The notes under the pieces: model-generated
The model's input: the letters and a program-made list of their open reading frames with translations, nothing else
The model's database searches: none
What the model was told of the DNA's origin: nothing
DNA from: Mikania micrantha
Taxonomy: Eukaryota; Streptophyta; Magnoliopsida; Asterales; Asteraceae
Direction of reading: 5' to 3'
Assembly: GCA_009363875.1 (NCBI GenBank)
Contig: CM018690.1
Span: forward strand, 7,924,788-7,988,787
Length of the DNA stretch: 64,000 nucleotides
Translations under genes and position numbers: made by a program
Shown here: positions 54,010 to 64,000 of the stretch, one piece after another
How positions within the stretch are numbered: the stretch's first letter is position 1
How the letters are laid out: each line of letters opens with the position of its first letter

Positions 54010-54822
54010 GTTTCGAGTAAAAATTAACAAGCTTAACTTTTAGCAAAACCGAATTAGAAAAGTGGGGTATTGTGTTTTACAAGCAAATATATTGAATATA
54101 TCGAATATATGTTCAGGATATTCCTGAATATCCCTGGGGATATTTGAATATATCAAACAGAAAAAATAGCAATACACACGAGATTTATACGAGGAAAAGC
54201 CCTTAATCCCTTAGGATTGCCGGCATAAAAACCTCGGGAGGTGACAATCGTCACTCTGCCTAGTTTATTATCAACAAACCGATGTAAATACAAGTGTTTG
54301 AGCTTGAATGATCGATACTAAGTGTTACAGTTGCTTGAATCTGTGTGTGTTTGAGAGAAAATGAAGAAAAGATGATGAAAAACGCGTCCCTAATCGATCA
54401 CCAGCCGTTTGATTATATACAACATGTTGTAACAGGTAAATTAACTACATTCCCGAATATCCCAACGAGAATCTCGGAATAATGGCCATGTGACAGCTAC
54501 CACGTCCATTTACCATATTTAACCGTTCTATTTAAGTGAATCCCAAGTCTTTAGGTCCAATTTAGTCAACATGATTGTTGGTAACTTGTTCTCCACTGTT
54601 TCCATAATTTAGCATGTTACCATGTTTCTTTTGACTGTATCCCGACTTTTAAGCTAAAATCAAGTCCATAATAAATATCCTGCAAGACTATCCCAAGCTA
54701 TACAAAGAAGAGATCGATTAGTAACGTTAGTATTCAAGATATTTGAGGATATTTAAGAATCCCATATTCCGGATTATCCTCGGATATCCCGAATCTCAGA
54801 GCATAAAAATTGACCCACAACA
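54009..54822 (-). repeat. T1 3' LTR (814 bp)
   Basis: Plus-strand TGTTTCGAGTAAAAATT ... GACCCACAACA. Nearly identical to 62986-63801, with scattered single-base differences. Contains many GGATATTC/GATATCCCGAAT motifs. Confidence 0.94.
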
Positions 54823-56575
54823 ATTACCCCCAAAATTTTGTAAGTTGTTCTCAACACATACAGCTGTAAAAATTTTCAAACTCAATCTTTATGAGAACAT
54901 GTCTTGCTACTTATTAGGATTCAGAATTTACAATTATTCTGATCTCTATATTTCCTTCTATCATCTTGATAGCTGTAAAGAATGTATGAAACTTTTAAAA
55001 TTTTGTTGTGGATTCTAAGTTTTTATGATAATTTTTAGTATAATGAATAAGTCTAATTACTTATCGACTTAAGCTTATTAATCCGCAATTTATGCCCAAT
55101 ATTTTCTAATGATTTTACACATTAGAATATTCCTAAATAAGGATATTGTTTATACTTTAAGGAAACATACCAAATATGCTTTAGAAAAAGAATTATATAT
55201 TTCCAGTTGTTACCTTTAGCTAAACAATATTGATGTGTTGGGTGAAGGGTTTATTAGTTTCATGACGAAACCTAATATATTAGTTTTAATAGTTTATGGT
55301 AACTAATATGATGTTACTCGTTTATGCTTCAATATATCTTTGAATATCAAAAATATTTTAAGAATATTATGAATATCTGTAGATTTGTCAGATTTTTAAC
55401 TTAATAATACTAATATTACTTACGCTTTGGTTTAGTTTGATCAGGATTTTAGTTATAGTGGTGATTATAAATAATTTAGACATTAAGTATATTAATCATA
55501 TAAGATTTTGTTAAATGATTAAATATTCCTAAGTATAAATATGTATCAGACATATTATCTAATTGCATAATAGCATATTCCTGATCGGAAATAAAGACTC
55601 TTATAGAATATTTGAAAGGTCAAGAAATAAATACCAACTCCTTGAAATAGTAGAATTATTTCTGAAGTCATCCTTTATCCCTGTTAAAATAATATAAGAG
55701 TTACATACCTCAATATCCTTGGATATGTTGTAAGCGGATGCTATATCTCGAAATATTCTTGAATATTAATTCCTGCACATATTTAACAAACAAGAAAGAT
55801 TGGGATAAACCCAATATACTGGCGACTAAGGCCGGTTAGACTGGCGACAGAGGCCGAAAATACTGGCAACCAGGCCGAAAATACTGGCGACTATGGCCGG
55901 AATACTGGCGACAAGGCCGATTATACTGGCGACTAAGGCCGAAAATACTGGCGACAAGACCGAAAGATACTGGCGACTAAGGCCGGAATGCTGGCGACTA
56001 AGGCCGGGATACTGGCGACTAGGCCGGAATTCGGTGGATCCCTGGTTATAGTCTTTGAAAATGAAATTGTCAGCCACTCAACGTGTACTGGTCCCAAAAT
56101 CTCCAACTATACCGGGATATTACGAAGGATCCATAGGTATAACCCTTGATAATGAAATTGTCAGCCACTCATGCGTGTACTGTTCCCATTATCTTGGATT
56201 ATAGCAGGATATACGTGCGTTAGTGGCGAGGGTATGAACCCTTAGTCTTCAAAGGTCTCTTGAGTTTTGATTTTAGGTCAAAACTTTGCAGCTAGACATA
56301 AAGTCTGTGCGGGGTCTTCATCAAGTTTTGATTTCAGGTCAAAACTTGGGCTGAGACATATAGCCTCGTATCTTCTCCAACTATTCCTGGAAAAACATAA
56401 AATATTTTTGCAAAGGTAGGCATTAGGGATCCCTAAGCCTCTCCAATGCTTAAGTTAGTGTCGAGATAGATTAAGAATATATATATCAGGATATGACAGT
56501 AAGGATATACAGGAATATTGAAAGATAATTATGTAAATTTATAGTAAAGATTTTAGTGAAAGTTATATAAAGTAT
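54823..56575 (-). other. T1 3' non-coding zone with three sets of tandem repeats
   Basis: A polypurine tract (AAAATTTTGGGGGTAAT on the minus strand) lies at 54823-54840, adjacent to the LTR. At 55818-56030 about ten copies of a 19-24-bp unit ACTGGCGAC(T)A(A)GGCCG are stacked. At 56040-56190 a roughly 78-bp unit containing AATGAAATTGTCAGCCACTC occurs twice. At 56255-56370 a roughly 60-bp unit with AGTTTTGATTT(T/C)AGGTCAAAA occurs twice. Tandem repeats in this position are a known feature of Tat elements and a source of satellite DNA. The open frame across the first array is only a by-product of the repeat. Confidence 0.85.
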
Positions 56576-56579
56576 GTTT

Positions 56580-57435
56580 TTAAATGAATAGCATTTCATG
56601 CCCTTGGAATAGTTTCACCATCATAGTAATTAATCTATATGCCATCTTTCCAGCTTCGGAATCGATTTTATAAGGTCCTTCCCATTTTGGGGCAAGTTTT
56701 CCATCCGTTGGATTAGTAGTATTCTGGAATGCTTTTCTTAAAACTAAGTCACCTACTTGGAATCTTCTGATCCTTATATTCTTGTTGTAGGATTTGGCTA
56801 TCTTTTGCTGATAGGCAGCCATTCTAATTTTCGCAATATCCCTAGATTCATCGATGGTGTCTATATCCTGAGATAATATTTCGTTATTAGCTTCTATAGT
56901 CTGTAAACTTGTTCTTACAGTAGGGATAATCATCTCAGTTGGAAGTACAGCTTCTGAACCAAATACTAATGAGAATGCTGTTTTACCAGTCGCATTTTTG
57001 TAGTAGTTCTATCTGCCATAAAACAAATGGAAGTTTTTCGGCCCATTATCCTTTCTTAGATCCCAACTTCTTTTTGAGATTGTTTATGATTATCTTATTG
57101 CTTGATTCTGCTTGACCGTTAGCTTGAGGATGTACTGGTGTGGAAGTAATCATTTTTATCCCCCATGCTTCACAAAAGTTGGTAGTTCTTTTGCCAATGA
57201 ATTGAGATCCATTATCGCATGTAATCTCAGCAGGTATCCCGAATCTGGTCAGGATATTCCTTTTTATGAATGATATTACAACCTTCTCTCTAACCTGTAC
57301 AAAGGCTTCAGCTTCAATCCATTTTGAAAAGTAATCAGTCATGACAAGCATGAATACTTTTCCTCCTGGTGCCTTTGTTAGTTTTCCTACTATATCCATT
57401 CCCCATTTCATGAATGGCCATGATGAGACTATTGG
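56580..57435 (-). pseudogene. T1 integrase core and C-terminus (left of T2)
   Basis: At 57411-57046: KWGMDIVGKLTKAPGGKVF, then the catalytic triad visible as VMTDYFSKWIEA (Asp 26), ITCDNGSQFIGK (Asp 66) and ANGQAESSNK (Glu 102), all intact. It is closed by a stop at 57046. The frame is broken for about 110 bp and resumes at 56933 with VRTSLQTIEANNEILSQDID, RRFQVGDLVLRKAFQ and KWEGPYKI (the GPY/F-type C-terminal domain). The upstream end meets the T2 duplication at 57431. Integrase would insert the cDNA; here it is split. Confidence 0.9.
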
Positions 57436-58203
57436 TGTTTCGGGTAAAAATTAACAAGTATAATTTTTAGCAAAACCGAATTAGTTTAGTGGGGTATTGT
57501 GTTTAACAGACAAATATATTGAATAAACCAGATATATGTTAAAGATATCCCCAAATATCCCTGAGGATCCCTAGGGATATTTCAGAATATAAAATGAAAT
57601 AAACAGCTTACACACGAGATTTATACGAGGAAAAGCCCTTAATCCCTTAGGATTGCCGGCATAAAAACCTCGAGAGGTGACAATCGTCACTCTGCCTTGT
57701 TCTTATTAATACAAAAAATATGAAATTACAATACAAGAACGCAATTGATCGATCACTAAGTGTGCTTGAACTATGAATGCTGCGAATAAGAGATAATCAA
57801 AAGTAAACTAAGTGAGTCGTGCGTTTCCTAGATCAATGTTGCCTCAATTTATAGTAAAAATGATACAACGGTAGTCAAAGCTTGTTCCTCATAACTCGGT
57901 CCAGTCTCCAATCATGTATCGAGCACTTCTAATGAACGTTAGCATGTAGTCCACGTTTTTCTAGTTATCCCGGAATAATAGGAAGAGTAGTTTAATCCTG
58001 TTGACTCATTTCAAATATTAGTAGCATGTGCTGAATAACAAATTAATAATAATTAATTATAAACTATCATTATTTATTATTCAGATCATTAACCATATAA
58101 ATTTATATACGCAAATATTCCTAATTATTCCGAAATATTCCGTATCCTGAAATATTCCATATCCCGAATTATAAGGACAAATTTTTACAGGCGTAACAAT
58201 TGG
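57431..58203 (-). mobile_element. T2: solo LTR of the T1 family (57436-58198) inside T1 integrase
   Basis: Starts TGTTTCGGGTAAAAATT and carries the CACGAGATTTATACGAGGAA / TTAATCCCTTAGGATTGCC block shared with the T1 LTRs, but is diverged in its second half. It ends ..GGCGTAACA. ATTGG lies at 57431-57435 and 58199-58203. Removing T2 and one duplication rejoins the integrase zinc-finger tail (..AEPLYPI) to the core (VSSWPFMKWG). LTR-LTR recombination removed its body. Confidence 0.92.
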
Positions 58204-60432
58204 GTATAAAGGTTCAGCCGGCTGATGAAGGATATTGTTGTGTCTTTGACAAGCATCACATCTCTGGGAATAGGACATTGCATCTTTCCTCATAGTCGGC
58301 CAAAAATATCATGTTCTAAAGATTTTTGAAAGCAATGCTCTGCCCCCAGTGTGATTTCCACAATCTCCTTCGTGGATATCCCTCATTACTTCTAAAGTTT
58401 CTGGTTTTTCTAAACATTTTAAGTATGGTCCGGCTACTGACTTCCTATACAGGGTATCCCGAATAATTATGTATCTAGATATCCTGGTTTTAAAGGCTCT
58501 CTGGTTTGTTTCACCGTCGGGTATTTTTCCTGTTTGGAGATATTCTTTAATAGGTGTGGTCCAGGATACCTCATGTGTATCAGCATTTATTGGTTTAAGG
58601 ATATGATTCGAATTTTCTATATCTATAGCTGGATTCAGGATATGCAAAATAGGGATATTGATATCATCACAAATTTTCAGAGATGATGCTAGGTTTGCTA
58701 ATGCATCTGCTTCATCATTTTCTTCTCTGGGGACTTGTGTGATATCAAAAGTATAGAAATATCCTACTATATCCTTAACTATCTCTAAGAATTTTGCTAA
58801 CTTATCCCTTTTAACCATGTAGGAACCATTAAATTGGTTTGCTATTAATAAGGAGTCAACAAATACATGGAGATTTCTTATGTTCATATCCCTAGCTAAT
58901 TGGAGTCCCGCTATCAAAGCTTCATATTCAGCCTCATTATTAGTAGCTTGGAACTCACAACTGATCGATTGGGGTATTATGTCCCCCTGTGGCAATTTTA
59001 GTATTATCCCTAGGCCTGTCCCTCTTACATTCGAGGCTCCGTCAGTATGTGGAGTCCATTCACCAGTATCCTCATCCAGAATTTTAACTTCTGAATCTAC
59101 TTCTCGCTGAATATCACTACTAAAATCAGCCACAAAGTCTGCTAGTGCCTGAGACTTTATTGTTGTTCTTGGTTCATAGACTAGATCATAAGTGCTAAGT
59201 TTTACTGACCATTTGGCCATCCTTCCTGATAATTCGGGTTTTCTTAACACCGATTTAATTGGGTAATTTGTTTTAATGTGTATTCTATGTGTCTCAAAAT
59301 AGTGTCTAAGTTTTGTTGATGCCATAATCAAAGCTAATATTAATTTTTCTAGGTGAGAATACCTAGTTTCAGCATCTAACAAGCTCTTACTTACATAGTA
59401 TAGTGGATGTTGTGATCCTTGATAGTCTTTGACTAGCACTGCACTTACAGTAGTTTGGGATACTGCTAAGTATAGTGATAGTGGTTCACCATCTTCTGGT
59501 TTCATAAGTAACGACGCTAAGGATAAGTATTCTTTCAAATCCTGTAATGCCTTCTCATGCTCTTCATCCCATTTAAACTTCTTATTCTTTTTAAGGATAT
59601 CGTAGAATCCTTTGAATTTTTCAGAAGATCTCGAGATGAATCTATTAAGTGCGGCTATTCTTCCTGTTAACCTTTGTACTTCCTTCACATTTGTTGGGGA
59701 TTTAAAGTTCAGGATAGCTTGAATTTGTTCTGGGCTAGCTTCTATTCCTCTTTTAGTGACCATATATCCCAAGAACTTTCTTGATCTTACTCCAAAATGA
59801 CACTTAGAAGGGTTAAGTTTCATATTGTATCGATCCAGGATATCGAATGATTCTTCAAGATCCCGAAGATGATCTTTGGTAATCTTAGATTTGACTACCA
59901 TATCATCAATGTATACTTCCATAGTGTCCCCCATCTTATCTTTGAACATCATATTGACAAGCCTTTGATAAGTAGCTCCTGCGTTCTTCAAGCCAAATGG
60001 CATTGCTGTATAGCAATATATCCCTGTTGGCGTCATGAAAGAAGTATCTTCTTGGTCCGAAGGCTCCATTTGGATTTGCTGGAATCCTGCCGATGCATCC
60101 ATGAAGGTTAGAATTTCATGGCCTACTGTAGCATCCACCATTGAGTCTATGTGTGGTAATGGAAAGGGGTCTTTTGGACAAACTTTGTTTAGATCTGTGT
60201 AATCTACACAAACTCTCCACTTTCCATTCTTCTTTTGAACCACGACTACATTGGCCAGCCATCTCGGGAATTTTACTTCTCTAATCATCCTTGCTTTGAG
60301 AAGCTTCTCCACCTCTTCTTGGATGATTGTATTCCTCTCAGGAGCGAATTTTCTTCTTTTTTGGTGGATAGGTTTGAAGCTTCTATCTATCCCTAACTTA
60401 TGTGTGATTACGTCTGAGGATATCCCTGTCAT
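58204..60432 (-). pseudogene. T1 RT, dual RNase H and integrase zinc finger
   Basis: Open frame of 707 residues (60432-58309) plus a tail. RT spans about 30-240: VCVDYTDLNKVCPKDPFPLP, FMDASAGFQQI (first Asp 112), MPFGLKNAGATYQ, and YIDD at 174-177. The first RNase H (about 315-425) has YLAVSQTTVSAVL and YYVSKSLLDAETRYSHLEKL. A second RNase H (about 458-582) has TDGASN (Asp 464), NNEAEYEALIAGL (Glu 500-502), VFVDSLLI (Asp 526) and NDEADALANLA (Asp 576). A TGA at 58311-58309 interrupts the integrase zinc finger, which continues YFWPTMRKDA..RCDACQRHNN until T2. Polymerase and both RNase H motif sets look intact. Upstream, protease is separated by stops. Confidence 0.92.
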
Positions 60433-60618
60433 ATCCTCGTGTTTCCAAGCAAATGTAGAGATTCTTGATTTCAGGAAAGAAATCAGTTTCTCCTCAATAT
60501 CCTTGGGGATATCAGTTCCTATGAGAACTTTGGTCTCGGGATCCTCGGGATTAGGTAATATTTATTTTACTTCTTTTTCCCGGGATTCCTGATTATCCCC
60601 AAGGTTACTCTTTGATTG

Positions 60619-61137
60619 CTATGTTGAAGGTGATTTCGCCGTCGCCTTCATCGAGGACGAATAACACTCTTTAGCTTCCTGTTGGTCGCTATCGATCTTC
60701 ATGATTCCCCATGGTGTTGGTAGTTTGACGCATTGATGATATGTCGAAAGGACTGCCTTCATATCATGTATCCATGGTCTACCTAATATGATATTATAAC
60801 AGGATAGAGAGTCTATAATACAAAAGCGCTGCATAGAATTTACCCCTTCGATGTATACGGGTAATTTAATTTCACCAATGGTAGCCTTGGCTTCTCCACT
60901 GAATCCAACTAATACCAAAGACTTGGTAGTTATTTAGGATTCAGGGATATTCATCCTCTTGAGTGTCTCTAACTGGATAATGTTTACTGAACTGCCTCCA
61001 TCAATGAGTATCCTACGCACATAGTGGTTAGCAACATATAAAGTAATTACTAACCCGCCGTGATGAGGATCTATGATATTCTCTCGATCTTGCTCTTCGA
61101 AGGATATCACAGTATCCTTAGTTATTGTTGAAGTCAT
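60619..61137 (-). pseudogene. T1 protease
   Basis: Minus-strand pieces 61137-60934 and 60918-60619 in one zone. The aspartic protease active site is in RRILIDGGSSVNII, the D-G-G-S form seen in Tat elements. GFSGEAKATIGEIKLPVYIE and then CYNIILGRPWIHDMKAV (the I-L-G-R-P-W retropepsin motif) follow. A stop near 60935 splits the two parts. Confidence 0.85.
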
Positions 61138-61238
61138 TGTGGGTCTTTCTCCATTCTCTATTTTAGTCTCTTTAGCATGTCTTCTGGCTGCAGAGTAAGA
61201 AGTACCACATATGTCAGATCCACCAGAGATAAAGTTTA

Positions 61239-62900
61239 TTACCTTGGCATCCTTTGGTGGGGATGCAGCTCTTTTTGGGAATCCGTCAGTATCCTGCCTC
61301 CTTTCTTTCTACCAAGTAGTTCTTTGAGATGGCCTTTGCTAAGTAAATAGCTTATTTCTTTTCTCAAGGCAATGCAATCTTCGGTTACATGTCCAAAGTC
61401 TTCATGAAATGCACACCATTTGGACTTGTCCTTTGTGGCGAACTTCTTGTCCTTAGGAGGCCATCTAGCCTTTTCACCTAAATCCTGCATAGCACACATT
61501 AGTTCAGGGATATCTACAGAAAAAGATTATTCAGATATCCTGGGGTAATCCTCATCATCCTCATCATCGTCTATAGAGTTGACTTTGTGGTTGTCAGACT
61601 TGTAGTATGGCTTGGATTTGAATGACTTGTTGGTGAGTGAATCGAACTTTCTTTTGCCTTGATCACTAGGAGGAGTTGTGGTAATCCTCTTCTGGATCTC
61701 TTTATCATCTTCCAACCTTATGAATCTCAATGCTCGATTCCGTACCTCGTCCATGTTCCTGCAAGGATTCATAACCAAATCATCATAAAAAGGTGAGTCT
61801 TTCTGTAATCACATCTTGAAAGCTTGAACGGCCGTAGTGATATCAATATTAGCGATATCTAATGATTCTCTGCCAAACTTGTTGACATAGCTCCTTAGGG
61901 TTTCGTCTGATCCTTGTGTTATCCTGTAGAGATCACTAGTTAACCTTTCAAATGTCCTGCTACATGAAAACTGATTATTAAATAAGTTAATCAAAAGAGC
62001 GAAAGAAGTAATCGAGTAAGGAGGAACGTTGAGCAGCCATTTTAAGGCTGCTCCTGTCAACGTTGAGCCGAATCCCTTGCACAAGCAAGCTTCTTTCAAA
62101 TGTGGAGGAATGAGATTTGTCTCCATCCTTTCTCTATACTGGGCTACATGCTCTTCGGGATCCGTGGTCCCATCATATAACTTCATGGTGGGAGTTTGGA
62201 ATCTTTTCGGGATTTCATCATCACATACTGGTGGAGCGAATCTGGATATTCTGTGAGTGGTCGCTGGTACTTCTGGGATAGGTTTGACTATTCCTGGTAC
62301 GCTGGATATCATATCCAGAAGTTTCTGGATCTCCTTAGCCACTTGAGGAGATATTCCTGATTCCTGCGAAGGACCAAGGTTAGTAGTTTCAGATGGAGAA
62401 TAATTATAAGTGTTACCGGTAAATGGTGTTGGGAGTGATGTTCTAGGGATACGGATATTATCCCGAGATATCCCTAGATCTTGGGATCCTGAAGAAGTTC
62501 TGATACTGGTCTGCATAGGGATAAAGTCTCCAGAGTGGTTTCCGGTCATCCCCGATGTTCCAAAATCAAGGATCCTTGGGACTATTGGAGTGGTGGCTTC
62601 TGGCTGTTTGTTCTTTTCAGCCTTCAGGTTCTCCATTTCCCTGAGAAGTATTTGATTCATTCGCTGTTGATCCATCATTTGCTGCTGTACCTGTTGAAAC
62701 ATATTCAGAATATCATTGTTAGAGATAAGTACAGGAGCAGAAGTGGTCATCTTTGTCGATGGAGTACTAGCAGCAACAAATGTGGTCTTTTTTCCAGCAT
62801 TGTCGGGTTTCTTGGTGAAAACAGGAATCTGCGAAGATATATTAGTAGTAGTAGCAGAAACAGTAGGCAATGAAGAAGTTGATCTCGGTTGTGAAGCCAT
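61239..62900 (-). pseudogene. T1 gag
   Basis: Start MASQPRSTSSLPTVSATTTN (ATG 62900, 86 bp from the 5' LTR). A Ser/Thr/Gln-rich leader contains a Gln/Met coiled-coil segment (MFQQVQQQMMDQQRMNQILL). The retrotransposon gag core (TPTMKLYDGTTDPEEHVAQY, then AALKWLLNVPPYSITSF, SYVNKFGRESLDIAN) follows. In-frame stops at 61811-61809 and 61529-61527 interrupt; the frame continues to a CCHC-like knuckle (WCAFHEDFGHVTEDC) and ends near 61239. All three pieces share one frame, so only two stops disable the gag. Confidence 0.9.
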
Positions 62901-62964
62901 TTTTTGATATATTCCTCTTGAAAACGCCTTTAAACAAGGTTTTAATTATAAAAAACACAAGTTT

Positions 62965-62985
62965 GCCCCACGGTGGGCGCCAAAT
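62965..62985 (-). promoter_or_regulatory. Primer binding site of T1 (non-iMet)
   Basis: The minus strand reads TTTGGCGCCCACCGTGGGGC directly inside the 5' LTR. A TGGCGCC start is typical of Athila/Tat-type elements primed by a tRNA other than initiator Met; the exact tRNA was not determined. Confidence 0.75.
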
Positions 62986-63801
62986 TGTTTCGGGTAAAAA
63001 TTAACAAGCTTAACTTGTAGCAAAACCGAATTAGAAAAATGGGGGTATTGTGTTTTACAAGCAAATACATTGAATATATCGAATATATGTTCAGGATATT
63101 CCTGAAAATACCTGGGGATATTTGAATATATCAAACAGAAAAAGTAGCAATACACACGAGATTTATACGAGGAAAAGCCCTAAATCCCTTAGGATTGCCG
63201 GCATAAAAACCTCGGGAGGTGACAATTGTCACTCTGCCTAGTTTATTATCAACAAACCGATGTAAATACAAGTGTTTGAGCTTGGATGATCGATACTAAG
63301 TGTTACAGTTGCTTGAATCTGTGTGTGTTTGATAGAAAATGAAGAAAAGATGATGAAAAACGCGTCCCTAATCGATCACCAGCCGTTTGATTATATACAA
63401 CATGTTGTAACAGCTAAATTAACTACATTACCGAATATCTCGGCGAGAATCTCGGAATAATGGCCATGTGACAGCTACCACGTCCATTTACCATATTTAA
63501 CCGTTCTATTTAAGTGAATCCCGAGTCTTTAGGTCCAATTTAGTCAACATGATCGTTGGTAACTTGTTCTCCACTTGTTTCCATAATTTAGCATGTTCCC
63601 ATGTTTCTTTTGACTGTATCACGACTTTTAAGCTAAAATCAAGTCCATAATAAATATCCTGCAAGACTATCCCAAGCTATACAAAGAAGAGATCGATTAG
63701 TAACGTTAGTATTCAGGATATTTGAGGATATTTAAGAATCCCATATTCCGGATTATCCTCGGATATCCCGAATCTCAGAGCATAAAAATTGACCCACAAC
63801 A
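62986..63801 (-). repeat. T1 5' LTR (816 bp)
   Basis: Partner of 54009-54822; TGTTTCGGGTAAAAATT ... GACCCACAACA, followed by ATAGT. Confidence 0.94.
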
Positions 63802-63806
63802 ATAGT

Positions 63807-64000
63807 GAAGTGAAAAAAACGCATGAATAGATCATCTAGGCATGAATTAAATGTACGTACGTACATACATAGACACACATACATCGGTAAGAGTTTGTTA
63901 AATGAGTATGACTAGTCAAAACGGGTCAGAATTTTCTTGATTGAAATGTTTTTGAAATACCTTTTCTTGCTAGCGTTGGTACTCAGCGTAAGATGGTGTA
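63807..64000 (-). other. Continuation of the CACTA element after T1
   Basis: AT-rich intron-like sequence with a short (ACGT)n/(ACAT)n tract. On the minus strand the far end reads like a coding edge followed by a donor-like AAAAG|GTATTTC near 63962, possibly an upstream transposase exon. Too short to confirm. Confidence 0.35.

Larger units (their letters stand above)
54004..63806 (-). mobile_element. T1: complete Tat-lineage Ty3/gypsy element (54009-63801) with ATAGT duplications
   Basis: LTRs 54009-54822 and 62986-63801 are highly similar. ATAGT occurs at 54004-54008 and 63802-63806. Order on the minus strand: 5' LTR, non-iMet primer site, gag, protease, RT, RNase H, a second RNase H, integrase, a 1.7-kb 3' non-coding zone with tandem repeats, 3' LTR. 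The second, archaeal-type RNase H and the long repeat-bearing 3' zone are hallmarks of Tat-lineage elements (established knowledge). It is disabled by a few stops and by the solo LTR T2 in integrase. Confidence 0.94.
52929..64000 (-). mobile_element. CACTA (En/Spm-like) transposon end, interrupted by T1
   Basis: Begins CACTACTAGGAAA, close to the CACTACAAGAAA-type terminal repeat of plant CACTA elements, preceded by GTG (possible 3-bp duplication). Subterminal repeats TTTCCGAC(A/T)AA / TTCCGAC occur more than fifteen times at 52960-53375, as expected for transposase-binding subterminal arrays. A transposase-like last exon follows on the minus strand (53813-53642). T1 interrupts the element at 54003; the remainder resumes at 63807 and leaves the window. 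The right terminal repeat is not in the window. Confidence 0.8.

Noticed and set aside
55826..56077. 83-residue ORF with repeats of ALVASIFGLVASIF type
   Set aside because: It is a translation of the 19-24-bp minisatellite in the T1 3' zone; frame persistence follows from repeat length.

Overview
This is a repeat-dense stretch of a plant nuclear genome. Nearly all recognisable coding sequence belongs to Ty3/gypsy LTR retrotransposons whose primer sites match plant tRNA-iMet. Copia remnants, two tRNA-derived SINEs, MULE-, Tourist- and foldback-type MITEs, an En/Spm (CACTA) end and one plant-specific host gene (GeBP family) complete the picture. The LTR families and AT-rich composition suit a eudicot, perhaps Asteraceae, but that is inference. 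No rRNA, tRNA gene or CRISPR array was seen.

Left third (1-29190): a nest of insertions. LTR L1 (+) was hit by a minus-strand Ty3 element, E1 (window start to 21800). E1 was then hit by (i) N1, a complete 9.9-kb LTR element at 1662-11556 with target duplication GATTG, which splits the E1 gag; (ii) N2, a solo LTR at 12200-14221 with duplication AACGG, which splits the same gag again; and (iii) N3, a truncated Ty3 element at about 16200-21204, inside the E1 5' LTR. N1's own 3' LTR carries a MULE-type MITE. To the right are two minus-strand LTRs (L2, L3) of the same family as L1; L2 contains a 519-bp tandem duplication.

Middle (29190-54000): AT-rich intergenic DNA with a foldback element and a Copia remnant. 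An LTR fragment (L4) abuts a second E-family element (E2, gag plus a 4.6-kb LTR, to 41328). E2 sits against a Copia/Sirevirus-like ORF and LTR. Next comes a MITE, the only host gene I accept (a GeBP-like transcription factor, 44692-45426, minus strand), two SINEs, a Tourist-like MITE, a foldback, a LINE-type insertion with an inverted 5' half, and the end of a CACTA transposon with a short transposase exon.

Right (54009-63801): a complete minus-strand Ty3 element (T1) with 0.8-kb LTRs, duplication ATAGT and two RNase H domains, the Tat-lineage hallmark. It lies inside the CACTA element. Its integrase is split by a solo LTR of its own family (T2, duplication ATTGG).

The most unusual signal is in the LTRs, not the genes. 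At least seven LTRs from several families, on both strands, share an intron-like module: a strong 5' splice-donor block, then a downstream box complementary to the donor, then a 3' splice-acceptor-like site. The interior of the module is often filled with small hairpins whose stems change while still pairing. Two further palindromic arrays occur in the LTRs (a TCGCG-TAC-CGCGA type, and a 155-bp-periodic TTACTAT..ATAGTAA type). All functional readings of these are inference.
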